Below, piece after piece: positions 45,810-54,919 of a stretch of DNA of 64,000 nt. Every line of letters begins with the position of its first letter. Position 1 is the first letter of the stretch. The notes below the pieces were generated by a model, which ran no database searches, was not told the DNA's origin, and saw nothing but the letters and a program-made list of their open reading frames with translations. This DNA comes from Pseudomonas nabeulensis (lineage in GTDB: Bacteria; Pseudomonadota; Gammaproteobacteria; Pseudomonadales; Pseudomonadaceae), in assembly GCF_004682045.1 (NCBI RefSeq), contig NZ_QUZT01000010.1, forward strand, positions 1 through 64,000. Direction: 5' to 3'. The position numbers and the translations under genes were made by a program.

Positions 45810-46617
45810 TTATAGGCGCCTCTTTGAATTGGTTACGAAATTCGTACTAGAAAGCGGAGATTTGTAGTAATCCTCATCAAGAAAGCGAAGAACTTTTTTG
45901 AGCTCTGCTTTTTGAAGTGGTAAGATTAGTTGCTCAACCCCGCCAGCGGCAGTAATGGTGTTGAAGGGTACATTGAATTCTTGCGCAGCTGGCTTCATCG
46001 TTCCTATGGGTATTGATTGCAGTATGCCACTTTGCTGGATTAGCGAAATCTTTCTGCGCACCCAAGAGTCAGCTATCATTAGCAACTCCGGCGCGCTAGC
46101 TACTGACAAAGTTGGAATTAGAGCGAAGCCGTTTACGTCCTCATCTGTAGCGGTCTTGTAATATTCGCTAAGGTCAAAGATCTGGCGAGCAGCATGAAAG
46201 CTGAAGAATTTAAGCCTGCCTCCATCTAGAATCGCTGTAAGTTTATAGTCGAGAGTAAGCCCGATTCCTTCTATTTTTTTTATAGACGTTAGCTGCGTGG
46301 AATATTGATAGGCCTCGTGTCGATATTATTCTTCGTTTATCAAAGTTTTGAAGTGGTATGCGTACTCCACCTCCGTCAGCTGCATAACCTGAAAATAGAG
46401 CTTTTATTAACGTGAAAAACTCCTCCGTTGGTTCAACTTCTGCGATGGCTAGCGGGTTCCCAATAGCAGCCGCTAGATCGTCGATATCGTCAAAATCGTC
46501 AATGAATAAGACCTCGTCATCGTCTGGCTTATAACTTCCATCAAATTCAATTTCTTGGTCAGCTTCGTCAAACTCTGCCTCTTGTGTATGTAGAAGATCG
46601 GTAAGTTCGGTTTGCAC
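45810..46617 (-). pseudogene. kwaB: Probable Kiwa defence protein KwaB (DUF4868), frameshifted
   Basis: Two frames join into one protein of about 270 residues: an acidic N-terminal part (46617 to about 46280, from GTG 46617) and a C-terminal part ending FVTNSKRRL, which resembles DUF4868 (KwaB) C-termini. The shift lies at an A8 tract (46274-46281): before it reads LSIFHAANV, after it IKKIEGIGLTLDYKLTAIL. The protein-like frame also extends upstream (LFALTKDPAQRIVRFALSQP) without an in-frame ATG; the ATG overlapping the kwaA stop is out of frame by one. It may be a double-frameshift pseudogene, a phase-variable gene or a sequencing error in the homopolymer. The family call rests on pattern and on the partner gene. 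Confidence 0.6.
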
Positions 46618-46690
46618 AGGCTGAGATAGCGCAAAGCGGACGATGCGTTGGGCAGGGTCTTTAGTTAAGGCAAACAGATGCAGTATTTCA

Positions 46691-47224
46691 TTACTCTATT
46701 AGCATACTGTCGGATATTTTCTTGACGGAAGTCACCGGCCTAGGAGACTTCAGACGTGACTTTGTTAGGAGGGTATAAACCATGCCATCCTCGGACTCGA
46801 CTTTATAGAAGTGGTAGCCCACGAAGAATAGAAAAGGGTGTACAGGGATATTGGAGACAAACCATCCAGTGATCATAAGTGCCACAAAGATTGAACACGT
46901 CCACGTGGCGTCGAACGCGGTTATTTTTGTGACTAAAGGCATTAGGTAGCTGATAAGAAAAACTAAAATAAAATAATCATTCGACTCTACCTTCTTAGCC
47001 TTAAATGGGAAGATCTCGCCCTGAGAGTGAATGAGTCGTAGGATCAAAAGTGGGAGAAAGGTGCCGATTGTCCCTACAATGATCAACTGCCACGTAAAAA
47101 GGGTCATTGCATGTGTACTAAAAATTTCGATAGCTGCTGCGACCAACAACGTCGGTGCCGCTGAAGAAATCAACAGGACTGTCTTGAGGATATTGCGCAT
47201 CTTGGTTCCGTCCATGGATTTCAT
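46691..47224 (-). CDS. kwaA: Probable Kiwa membrane protein KwaA
   Basis: A 177-residue protein with four transmembrane helices (about 12-35, 40-62, 82-103, 109-135) and a cytoplasmic C-terminal tail (VTSVKKISDSMLIE). Its size, topology and position immediately upstream of a DUF4868-like gene match KwaA of the Kiwa anti-phage system, in which a membrane protein is thought to detect infection and KwaB acts on DNA or translation events. The stop codon overlaps a TAATG coupling site. Start codons at 47224, 47215 or 47200 are all possible. Confidence 0.6.
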   Translation of the reverse strand: MKSMDGTKMRNILKTVLLISSAAPTLLVAAAIEIFSTHAMTLFTWQLIIVGTIGTFLPLLILRLIHSQGEIFPFKAKKVESNDYFILVFLISYLMPLVTKITAFDATWTCSIFVALMITGWFVSNIPVHPFLFFVGYHFYKVESEDGMVYTLLTKSRLKSPRPVTSVKKISDSMLIE

Positions 47225-47701
47225 CAGTTAACATTCGCTGATTCTGAGGCCCTGAGTCAACAGTAGGCTCAGCACTCGACTATCGGAGGTGGTTAAAACT
47301 GGCTATTGCAGGAGAATTGATTCGCGAGCGGCCAGCGAACACATTTTGCGTCGATCAAGCAGGCATCCACTGATGCGGCAGCTGCTCGATCTATCGGGCT
47401 CGCTGCTTCGGTAGCCGCGTGAGCACATCCTTGAAATGGGCACGTCGTATATCCATTGTTGCGCGCCGATTTGATCGACGCCCGCTTGCCGCTGCGCAGC
47501 GACCTGGAATACATCCAGGTCGACCGTCTAAGCGCCCACGGCCGGATGAATCGCCCCTAGCTCGTAGACGGTCCGAACGTTTGCATTGGGCCAACTTTTA
47601 CTGGTCAAAATCCTAAGCTGTGCTGGTCGAGCCCCAATGCAAATCAAAGTCTGATGTAATTGAGGCCGGTCTATACAGCACCCACAAACGGGCGGGTCCT
47701 A
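47225..47701. other. Intergenic segment with an inverted repeat
   Basis: About 475 bases without a supportable gene. An 11-bp perfect inverted repeat, TTTGCATTGGG at 47580-47590 and its complement at 47633-47643, lies about 60 bases from the integrase stop. Short frames around 47400-47560 have coding-like composition but no start or family. Confidence 0.5.
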
Positions 47702-48775
47702 TCAGGCCAGCTTTGCTGCCAGCTCCTCCGCAGTAATGTTGTAATACCGCTTCAGCATGTTCACCTCCCGATGCCCCGTCACGCTGGCCAGCTCGATCAA
47801 ATTCGGCAGCTTGGTCGCAAGCCGACAAGTTGCTTCATGCCGCAGATCGTGAAAGCGTAGATTGATCAGGAAGTCTTCCTGAGGCGTTACCTGCGCTGCC
47901 CCGCAATCCCCCAGGTATTTCAGCCTTGCTCGCTCCAGGCCTCGCACAAAGGCCTTCTTGAGAGCGTCAGCGGTGGTGGGGAAGACTCGACCGCACAGCG
48001 AGCGCGGCAAGTCCTTCAACAGTTGAATAGCCTTTGGTGAAAGCGGGACGGTTCTGGGCAGTCCGTTCTTAGTCGCTGGAAGATGCGCGGTCCTGCGATC
48101 TAGGTTCACATGCTTCCAGCGCAGCTCGAAAATTTCGCCACGGCGCATGGCTGTCTCAATCGCGAGTTGGACGATGGGCCGTATCCATGGATTGTGTGAG
48201 GAGTCGGCATAGGTGCCGTCAGCACGGCGCTCACGAAGCTCCAGGGCGTTGAGAATGTATTCCTCTTCAACTGGGTCGAGCCGCCGCGAGCGTTCGTCGT
48301 TGTAGCTGGGACGGCTGACCATCCTGACTGGGTTCTCGGCAAGATGAATTCCCCACTCGCGGCGAGCAACCTCGATCACACACTGAAACAATGCGAGTTC
48401 GCGCTTAACCGTGTTGCCCTTGCGGATTTTCAGGCGCTCATCACGGTAGCGGGCAAAATCGGAGGAGGTGAGGGTGGCGACGATGCGTGTCGCCAACGGG
48501 TGCCGCTTTAGCGCTTCCAGGCGTTTAATTTCCGAATAGGCGCCTTTGTGCTTTGGAGCGATCTCGGAGATGTAGCGATCAATAAGTTGATGAAAGGCGG
48601 TGCGTTCAGCCTCGACGCGAGAGACAAAAATCCCCCGGTCGATTTCGCTTTCGATCATGCGTGCCCAGGCCTGGGCATCGGATTTGGTTTCGAAGGTTTT
48701 GCGCTGGGCTGGGTAGCCCTTACGGCGGATTTGCGCTTCCCACTGATACTCGCCGCGATTCCTGATTGTTGCCAT
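47702..48775 (-). CDS. Tyrosine recombinase (island integrase)
   Basis: A 357-residue phage-type integrase. An N-terminal arm-binding domain (TIRNRGEYQWEAQIRRKGYPAQRKTF) and SAM-like core-binding domain precede the catalytic domain, which holds the Arg in ETAMRRGEIFELRW, the HxxR box in FHDLRHEA, the second His in TGHREV and the nucleophile in KRYYNIT. ATG 48775 is preferred; ATG 48784 and 48808 are in frame. It abuts the tRNA-Arg 3' end, the normal arrangement for an element using this tRNA. All catalytic residues are present, so it is likely active. Confidence 0.93.
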   Translation of the reverse strand: MATIRNRGEYQWEAQIRRKGYPAQRKTFETKSDAQAWARMIESEIDRGIFVSRVEAERTAFHQLIDRYISEIAPKHKGAYSEIKRLEALKRHPLATRIVATLTSSDFARYRDERLKIRKGNTVKRELALFQCVIEVARREWGIHLAENPVRMVSRPSYNDERSRRLDPVEEEYILNALELRERRADGTYADSSHNPWIRPIVQLAIETAMRRGEIFELRWKHVNLDRRTAHLPATKNGLPRTVPLSPKAIQLLKDLPRSLCGRVFPTTADALKKAFVRGLERARLKYLGDCGAAQVTPQEDFLINLRFHDLRHEATCRLATKLPNLIELASVTGHREVNMLKRYYNITAEELAAKLA

Positions 48776-48889
48776 TTCGACCATTCCCGCCACTTTTGAG
48801 TGTGGCAAATTTGTGGCAAAAACGACTTTCAGGACTAGGACAGGTTTCTGTCAGGAGCGCTATCCCCTTGTAATACAAGGGAAAGAAGA

Positions 48890-48934
48890 TGGTGCACCCG
48901 GCGGGATTCGAACCCACGACCCCTGCCTTCGGAG
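48890..48934 (-). repeat. Proximal attachment site (45-bp direct repeat in the tRNA)
   Basis: Identical to 11419-11463. It covers the tRNA 3' half, so insertion leaves an intact tRNA on the integrase side. Confidence 0.93.
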
Positions 48935-48966
48935 GGCAGTACTCTATCCAGCTGAGCTACGGATGC
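48890..48966 (-). tRNA. tRNA-Arg (anticodon CCG)
   Basis: A complete cloverleaf on the minus strand: acceptor stem GCATCCG pairing with CGGGTGC, anticodon stem CTGCC/GGCAG with loop CTCCGAA (anticodon CCG, reading CGG), T arm GTGGG TTCGAAT CCCGC, and encoded ACCA end. It is 77 bases long. The 3' 45 bases are duplicated at the far end of the island. Confidence 0.97.
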
Positions 48967-49335
48967 TTGTGCGGGCGACATCATACCCATGTCGACCATG
49001 GGCGTCCATGCTGGTTTTTGGCCGCTGGAGCGTAGGAAATCGGTGCCCCGCAGCCCTAAGTCGGGCGCCGCTGGTCAAGGCGGTGGAACCCGGTCGAAAT
49101 ACGCCGATCAGAAAGTTTCGGCAAAAGGGCGGTTTTCGTTCTTTTTTTCGAACAGACTATTGCCCTGTACCCCCATTGATCCTAGGATTCGTTTGAGATT
49201 TCAAACGCTTCGTGTCCCGTGCGCTATTTCCCTCCTCGCGCGCCGGGGCTGATTTCCCTGACGGCAGCCCACAAGGCGCCTTTCAACAACTCTAATTCGC
49301 TCCGCGTGCGCGCGGTGCTGTTAAGGAAAGCCGAC
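48967..49335. other. Intergenic region upstream of gabD
   Basis: About 370 bases between the tRNA and gabD, carrying the promoters of both. The gabD frame is open far upstream, but that part is not protein-like. I see no clear operator. Confidence 0.5.
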
Positions 49336-50778
49336 ATGCAGCTTAAAGATGCCCAGTTGTTCCGCCAGCAAGCCTTTATCGATGGGGCTTGGGTGGATGC
49401 GGACAACGGTCAAACCATCAAGGTCAACAACCCTGCCACGGGCGAAATTCTCGGCACCGTGCCAAAGATGGGCGCCGCGGAAACCCGCCGTGCCATCGAA
49501 GCCGCCAACAACGCCTTGCCGGCCTGGCGTGCACTGACCGCCAAGGAGCGCGCCAACAAGCTGCGCCGTTGGTTCGAATTGCTGATCGAAAACCAGGACG
49601 ACCTCGGTCGCCTGATGACCCTCGAGCAAGGCAAGCCGCTGGCCGAAGCCAAGGGCGAAATCGCCTACGCCGCGTCTTTCATCGAGTGGTTCGCCGAAGA
49701 AGCCAAGCGCATCTATGGTGACGTGATTCCTGGCCACCAACCCGACAAGCGCCTGATCGTGATCAAGCAGCCTATCGGCGTGACCGCTGCCATTACCCCG
49801 TGGAACTTCCCGGCGGCGATGATCACCCGCAAAGCCGGCCCAGCGCTGGCTGCCGGTTGCACCATGGTGATCAAACCCGCTTCGCAAACCCCGTTCTCGG
49901 CCCTGGCCCTGGTTGAGCTGGCGCACCGTGCCGGTATCCCGAAAGGCGTGCTGAGCGTGGTCACCGGCAGTGCCGGCGACATCGGTGGCGAGCTCACCAG
50001 CAACCCGATCGTGCGCAAATTGTCCTTCACCGGCTCGACTGAAATCGGTCGCCAGCTGATGGCTGAATGCGCCAAGGACATCAAGAAAGTCTCCCTGGAA
50101 CTGGGCGGCAACGCGCCGTTCATCGTGTTCGACGACGCGGACCTGGATAAGGCCGTCGAAGGCGCGATCATCTCCAAGTACCGCAACAACGGCCAGACCT
50201 GCGTCTGCGCCAACCGCCTGTACATTCAGGATTCGGTGTACGACGCGTTTGCGGAAAAACTCAAGGTCGCCGTGGCCAAGTTGAAGATCGGCAACGGTCT
50301 GGAAGACGGCACCACCACCGGCCCGCTAATCGATGAAAAAGCCGTCGCCAAGGTGCAGGAACACATCGCCGACGCGGTGAAGAAGGGCGCCAAGCTGCTC
50401 AGCGGTGGCAAAGTGATCGAGGGTAACTTCTTCGAGCCGACGATCCTGGTCGATGTGCCGAAAGACGCCGCCGTGGCCAAGGAAGAAACCTTCGGCCCAC
50501 TGGCGCCGTTGTTCCGTTTCAAGGACGAAGCCGAAGTGATCGCGATGTCCAACGACACCGAGTTCGGCCTGGCGTCCTACTTCTATGCCCGCGACCTGGG
50601 CCGTGTGTTCCGTGTGGCCGAAGCCCTGGAATACGGCATGGTCGGCGTCAACACCGGGTTGATCTCCAACGAAGTGGCGCCATTCGGCGGCATCAAGGCT
50701 TCGGGCCTGGGCCGTGAAGGTTCCAAGTACGGGATCGAGGACTACCTGGAAATCAAATACCTCTGCCTGGGCATCTAA
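49336..50778 (+). CDS. gabD: Succinate-semialdehyde dehydrogenase (NADP+)
   Basis: A 480-residue aldehyde dehydrogenase oxidising succinate semialdehyde to succinate in the GABA pathway. It has ITPWNFPAAMITRKAGPALAAG, the cofactor motif SFTGSTEIGRQL, the general base Glu in ELGGNAPFIVFDDADLD and the catalytic Cys in NNGQTCVCANRL. The segment KRIYGDVIPGHQPDKRLIV is typical of GabD. ATG 49336 has AAGGAAAG upstream. It is followed by gabT after about 180 bases. Confidence 0.95.
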   Translation: MQLKDAQLFRQQAFIDGAWVDADNGQTIKVNNPATGEILGTVPKMGAAETRRAIEAANNALPAWRALTAKERANKLRRWFELLIENQDDLGRLMTLEQGKPLAEAKGEIAYAASFIEWFAEEAKRIYGDVIPGHQPDKRLIVIKQPIGVTAAITPWNFPAAMITRKAGPALAAGCTMVIKPASQTPFSALALVELAHRAGIPKGVLSVVTGSAGDIGGELTSNPIVRKLSFTGSTEIGRQLMAECAKDIKKVSLELGGNAPFIVFDDADLDKAVEGAIISKYRNNGQTCVCANRLYIQDSVYDAFAEKLKVAVAKLKIGNGLEDGTTTGPLIDEKAVAKVQEHIADAVKKGAKLLSGGKVIEGNFFEPTILVDVPKDAAVAKEETFGPLAPLFRFKDEAEVIAMSNDTEFGLASYFYARDLGRVFRVAEALEYGMVGVNTGLISNEVAPFGGIKASGLGREGSKYGIEDYLEIKYLCLGI

Positions 50779-50960
50779 GCTCTGTAAGAGATTGCAACAA
50801 ACGCAGAGGGCACGAGAGCGCTGACCCTTTGCGTGTTTCAAGACGTTATTCGTAGTGGCCGGGAATGCTGTGGCAGTCGATCATCGCATGCTGTCGCAGC
50901 CTCCTCCCCGCCACGTATTCCTTGGACCGCGCCACCCGATGAGTGGCGAATGAGGACTTT

Positions 50961-52238
50961 ATGAGCAAGACCAACGCATCCCTGATGAAACGCCGCGAAT
51001 CCGCTGTTCCGCGCGGTGTTGGCCAGATCCACCCGATCTTCGCAGAGTCGGCGAAGAACGCCACCGTGACCGACGTTGAAGGTCGCGAGTTCATCGACTT
51101 CGCCGGCGGTATCGCCGTACTGAACACCGGCCACGTGCACCCTAAAATCATCGCCGCCGTGACCGAGCAACTGAACAAGCTGACCCACACTTGCTTCCAG
51201 GTACTGGCCTACGAGCCTTACGTTGAAGTGTGTGAAAAAGTGAACGCCAAGGTGCCGGGCGATTTCGCCAAGAAAACCCTGCTGGTCACCACCGGTTCCG
51301 AAGCCGTCGAAAACGCCGTGAAAATTGCGCGTGCCGCCACTGGCCGCGCCGGCGTGATCGCCTTCACCGGTGCCTACCATGGCCGTACCATGATGACCCT
51401 GGGCCTCACCGGCAAAGTCGTGCCGTACTCGGCCGGCATGGGCCTGATGCCAGGCGGCGTGTTCCGCGCGCTGTACCCGAATGAACTGCACGGTGTGAGC
51501 GACGACGATTCCATCGCCAGCATCGAACGCATCTTCAAGAACGATGCCGAGCCGCGTGATATCGCTGCGATCATCATCGAGCCGGTGCAGGGCGAAGGCG
51601 GTTTCTACGTCGCGCCTAAAGCCTTCATGAAGCGCCTGCGCGAACTGTGCGACAAGCACGGCATCCTGCTGATCGCCGACGAAGTGCAAACCGGTGCCGG
51701 TCGTACCGGTACGTTCTTCGCCATGGAACAGATGGGCGTTGCTGCCGACCTGACCACCTTCGCCAAATCCATCGCGGGCGGCTTCCCGTTGGCCGGTGTG
51801 TGCGGCAAGGCCGAGTACATGGACGCCATCGCGCCAGGCGGCCTGGGCGGCACCTACGCCGGTAGCCCGATCGCTTGCGCCGCGGCGCTGGCGGTGATGG
51901 AAGTGTTCGAAGAAGAACACCTGCTGGACCGCTGCAAGGCTGTTGGCGAACGTCTGGTCACTGGCCTGAAAGCCATCCAGGCCAAGTACCCGGTGATCGG
52001 TGAAGTGCGTGCCCTGGGCGCAATGATTGCGGTCGAGCTGTTCGACGACGGCGACACTCACAAGCCGAACGCCGCTGCCGTTGCCTCCGTGGTGGCCAAG
52101 GCGCGTGAGAAGGGCCTGATCCTGCTGAGCTGCGGCACCTACGGCAACGTGTTGCGCGTACTGGTTCCGCTGACCTCGCCGGACGAGCAGTTGGACAAAG
52201 GCTTGGCGATCATCGAAGAGTGCTTCGCAGAGCTGTAA
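50961..52238 (+). CDS. gabT: 4-aminobutyrate aminotransferase
   Basis: A 425-residue class III PLP-dependent aminotransferase converting GABA and 2-oxoglutarate to succinate semialdehyde and glutamate. The PLP lysine is in FAKSIAGGFPLAGV, the cofactor-contacting Asp in LLIADEVQTGAGRTG, and ITGSEAVENA-like (VTTGSEAVENAVKIAR) binds phosphate. ATG 50961 has TGAGGA upstream. With gabD it forms the GABA catabolic pair. Confidence 0.95.
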   Translation: MSKTNASLMKRRESAVPRGVGQIHPIFAESAKNATVTDVEGREFIDFAGGIAVLNTGHVHPKIIAAVTEQLNKLTHTCFQVLAYEPYVEVCEKVNAKVPGDFAKKTLLVTTGSEAVENAVKIARAATGRAGVIAFTGAYHGRTMMTLGLTGKVVPYSAGMGLMPGGVFRALYPNELHGVSDDDSIASIERIFKNDAEPRDIAAIIIEPVQGEGGFYVAPKAFMKRLRELCDKHGILLIADEVQTGAGRTGTFFAMEQMGVAADLTTFAKSIAGGFPLAGVCGKAEYMDAIAPGGLGGTYAGSPIACAAALAVMEVFEEEHLLDRCKAVGERLVTGLKAIQAKYPVIGEVRALGAMIAVELFDDGDTHKPNAAAVASVVAKAREKGLILLSCGTYGNVLRVLVPLTSPDEQLDKGLAIIEECFAEL

Positions 52239-52261
52239 GCACAAGCTGACCTGATCGACAG

Positions 52262-52288
52262 AAAAAACCCGCTTCGGCGGGTTTTTTT
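52262..52288 (+). terminator. Intrinsic terminator of gabDT
   Basis: AAAAAACCCGC, TTCG loop, GCGGGTTTTTTT: a strong stem with T-run 23 bases after the gabT stop. Confidence 0.95.
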
Positions 52289-52377
52289 GTGCCCTGTGCA
52301 GCACATTCAGGCGTTGTTCATTGTACGTAGGCGGCAGCATTGTCTAAGGTGCAAGCATTGCCGATGGAGCGTGCTGG

Positions 52378-53586
52378 ATGAGTGTTGTTGAGTTGCCGGC
52401 TGTACCCCGAGTGCTGATTGCCGAAGCGGACCCTTGGTCGCGGGATTTGCTCAAGCAGGTTTTATTGAATGTGCGCTGCGACGCCCGGCTGGATGTGTGC
52501 GCCGATGGCCAGCAAGCGGCGACATTGCTGCGAGAGAAGGCCTATGACCTGATCCTGGCGGATTGGGAGTTGCCGGGCATCGATGGCCTGAGTTTGCTGC
52601 GCAATGTGCGCCAGAAGCGCCGCTCGCCTGCGCTGCCGTTCATTCTGCTGAGCAGCCGCAATGACAGCGCCAGCGTGCGCGAAGCCTTGCCCCTGGCGCC
52701 CACGGCGTACCTGACCAAACCCCTGAACATGGAAAGCCTGACCCAGCGTCTGCAAGACTTGCTGCTGCACGAAGGCGAAAGTGTTTACTGCGAAATTCCA
52801 CCGCTGGCGCCTGGCATGACCTTGCCGGTGTTCCTGGAGCGTCGTCGCGAAGCCTCCGATGGCGCGCCCCTGCGTGTCGATGTGAAAGCGGCGGTGCAAC
52901 GCAGCCTGGGTCCCAACGGCCTGGATCTCAAGCGCCTGGAAGACCAGGTGCGGCTTGATCCACAAATCACCGCCGTACTGATTGCTGCCGCCAACAGCGC
53001 CGGCCATCACGGCACACCGGTGCAGACCCTACCGGCAGCCCTGCACAAGCTGGCGGCCGGGCAAAGCATGAACCTGATCCTGGGCCTGGCCCTCAAGCAC
53101 AACGTGGTGCTGGGCGACCCGGCGCTGGTGGCTTATGCCGAGCGCCATTGGCAGTTGTCCCAAGACACGGCTGACTATGCCCGCCGCCTGGCGCGCATGC
53201 TGGAGCTGGATCACGAGCGCTGTTACAGCGCGGGCATCTTGCATCGGTTGGGTGACCTGGCGTTGTTGCGCTGCCTGGAAGACTGGCGCCAGGGCGGCGG
53301 TGCGCTGGATGACGAAACCATCGGCGAGTCGCTGTATAACTTTGGCGCTGCTTATGGCTCGGCATTGCGCGCCCGTTGGCGTTTGCCGCTGGAACTGCGC
53401 CAGTTGATCGCGGCGATCTATTCGCTGGAGGGCGGGGTGTATGCCCGTGATGCGCTGGTGGTGAATCTGGCCGCGCAGATGGCGCGGTTGACGGAGCATG
53501 AAGGGCTGGAGGCGCTGGCGAGTAGCAAGACGGCGCGGCTGCTCAAGGTGGGTTTGTCTGAATTGACCCGTGTGCGCAAAGCTTAA
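52378..53586 (+). CDS. Response regulator with HDOD output domain
   Basis: A 402-residue protein. Residues 10-130 are a CheY-like receiver with the phosphoacceptor Asp in LILADWELPG and the Lys in YLTKPLN. Residues about 170-370 are an HDOD domain, with DPQITAVLIAAANSAGH and CYSAGILHRLGDLALL; the HD-type metal ligands are not conserved, as is usual for HDOD. Such proteins connect two-component signals to downstream regulatory partners, often in motility or c-di-GMP circuits. A diguanylate cyclase lies convergently at 53730. Confidence 0.9.
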   Translation: MSVVELPAVPRVLIAEADPWSRDLLKQVLLNVRCDARLDVCADGQQAATLLREKAYDLILADWELPGIDGLSLLRNVRQKRRSPALPFILLSSRNDSASVREALPLAPTAYLTKPLNMESLTQRLQDLLLHEGESVYCEIPPLAPGMTLPVFLERRREASDGAPLRVDVKAAVQRSLGPNGLDLKRLEDQVRLDPQITAVLIAAANSAGHHGTPVQTLPAALHKLAAGQSMNLILGLALKHNVVLGDPALVAYAERHWQLSQDTADYARRLARMLELDHERCYSAGILHRLGDLALLRCLEDWRQGGGALDDETIGESLYNFGAAYGSALRARWRLPLELRQLIAAIYSLEGGVYARDALVVNLAAQMARLTEHEGLEALASSKTARLLKVGLSELTRVRKA

Positions 53587-53604
53587 AGCTCGATGAGATC
53601 CAAG

Positions 53605-53693
53605 TGTGGGAGGGGGCTTGCCCCCGATAGCGGTGGATCAGTCACTGATGTGTAGGCTGATACACCGCAATCGGGGACAAGCCCCCTCCCACA
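53605..53693. repeat. REPIN element (GTGGGAGGGGGCTTG family)
   Basis: Inverted arms TGTGGGAGGGGGCTTGCCCC and its complement around a short loop. Intergenic, between convergent genes. Same family as 58197-58303 and 62718-62824. Confidence 0.88.
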
Positions 53694-53729
53694 TTTGACC
53701 TGTGTTGAACTAGCTGGATGTGCTCGGCT

Positions 53730-54737
53730 TTAGCCCGCAACCACCCGGTTCTTGCCCAAGCGCTTGGCCTCATACATGGCCGCATCCGCCCGCGCAAACA
53801 GGCTGTCGAGGGTTGAATCCTGTTCACTGAGATTGGCCAAGCCCTGGCTGATGGTCACGTTAAAGTCCTGCCCGTCATAGCTGAACGTCAATTGCTGGAT
53901 CTCTTTACCCAGCCGCTCAGCCACCTGCAGTGCCATCTCCGGCGCACACCCCGGCAGTACGGCGGCGAACTCCTCACCCCCAATGCGTCCGAACAGGTCG
54001 CCACGACGCAATACCCCGCGACCGCTCTCGGCGATACGCCGCAGCACCTGATCGCCCTCCAGGTGGCCGTAGGTATCGTTGACCTCCTTGAAATCATCGA
54101 TATCCAGCAGCAGGAAAGCCAGCGGCGCGCCCTGGGCGCAGGCACTGTCGAAGGCCTGGTTGGCGCATTCGAAAAAATGCCGGCGGTTGCTGCTCTGGGT
54201 GAGTGCGTCGGTGGTGGCCAGGCGGTGCAGTTCAAGTTCAAGCTGCTTCTTTTCGGTGATGTCTTCGGCCATCCCCACCACGATCACCGGCTCGCCAGGC
54301 TCGGCCTGTTGGTTGATGTAGCACTTGTCACTGAGCCAGCGGATCTGCCCGTCGGCGGTGATGATGCGGTACTCGCGGTCTTCCACGGCGCCGTGTTCCA
54401 ACACGCGGTGCAGGCTGTGTTCGGCGTAGTCGAGGTCTTCGGGGTGGATGCTGTTGCGCCATTCCCGATGATCGGCCAGCAACAACCCGGCAGACCGTCC
54501 GAACACGCGTTCGTAGGCGGGGCTCACATACAGCACGCGGCGTGATTCCCAATCGACGGCCCATAACACCGCGTTCACACTCACCAGCAGTGAACTCAGC
54601 AACTGCTCACGCTCGCTCAACCGCTCCACTTCACCCTGGGCGTGCATCAGCGCCAGCAGGGTGGCAGCCGCCGCTGGACGCGTATGTTCAACGGTTGGGG
54701 GGGCAGTTACGTAGGGCGTTTCGTGAACCATCGGCAC
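53730..54737 (-). CDS. Diguanylate cyclase with PAS sensor domain
   Basis: A 335-residue cytoplasmic protein. Residues 40-165 form a PAS domain with PAC segment (WAVDWESRRVLYVSPAYERVFG, then EYRIITADGQIRWLSDK). The C-terminal GGDEF domain has the active site RIGGEEF at about 260 and the expected metal-binding Asp in LLLDIDDFKEVND. An RxxD inhibitory site is not obvious. It would make c-di-GMP in response to a PAS-sensed signal. Confidence 0.92.
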   Translation of the reverse strand: MPMVHETPYVTAPPTVEHTRPAAAATLLALMHAQGEVERLSEREQLLSSLLVSVNAVLWAVDWESRRVLYVSPAYERVFGRSAGLLLADHREWRNSIHPEDLDYAEHSLHRVLEHGAVEDREYRIITADGQIRWLSDKCYINQQAEPGEPVIVVGMAEDITEKKQLELELHRLATTDALTQSSNRRHFFECANQAFDSACAQGAPLAFLLLDIDDFKEVNDTYGHLEGDQVLRRIAESGRGVLRRGDLFGRIGGEEFAAVLPGCAPEMALQVAERLGKEIQQLTFSYDGQDFNVTISQGLANLSEQDSTLDSLFARADAAMYEAKRLGKNRVVAG

Positions 54738-54919
54738 AACTCTCTCTGGGCGCGCCGCGAGGTAAAACAGCGGTCGCTACAAGGGGCCACCATGATGGCG
54801 AAGTGTTCTTTGAGAGAGGGGAATCGCGGTGAAGTTCCGTCAAGGGGACGGATTGGCGCTGCCCGAGAAATGGCGCCAAAAAGCTGATGGGCGGGAGAGC
54901 AAGCCCTCCCGCCGCACCG

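Noticed and set aside
50838..52340. 500-codon minus-strand open frame over gabT
   Set aside because: Antisense shadow of a well-conserved enzyme gene; no domain and no start signals.
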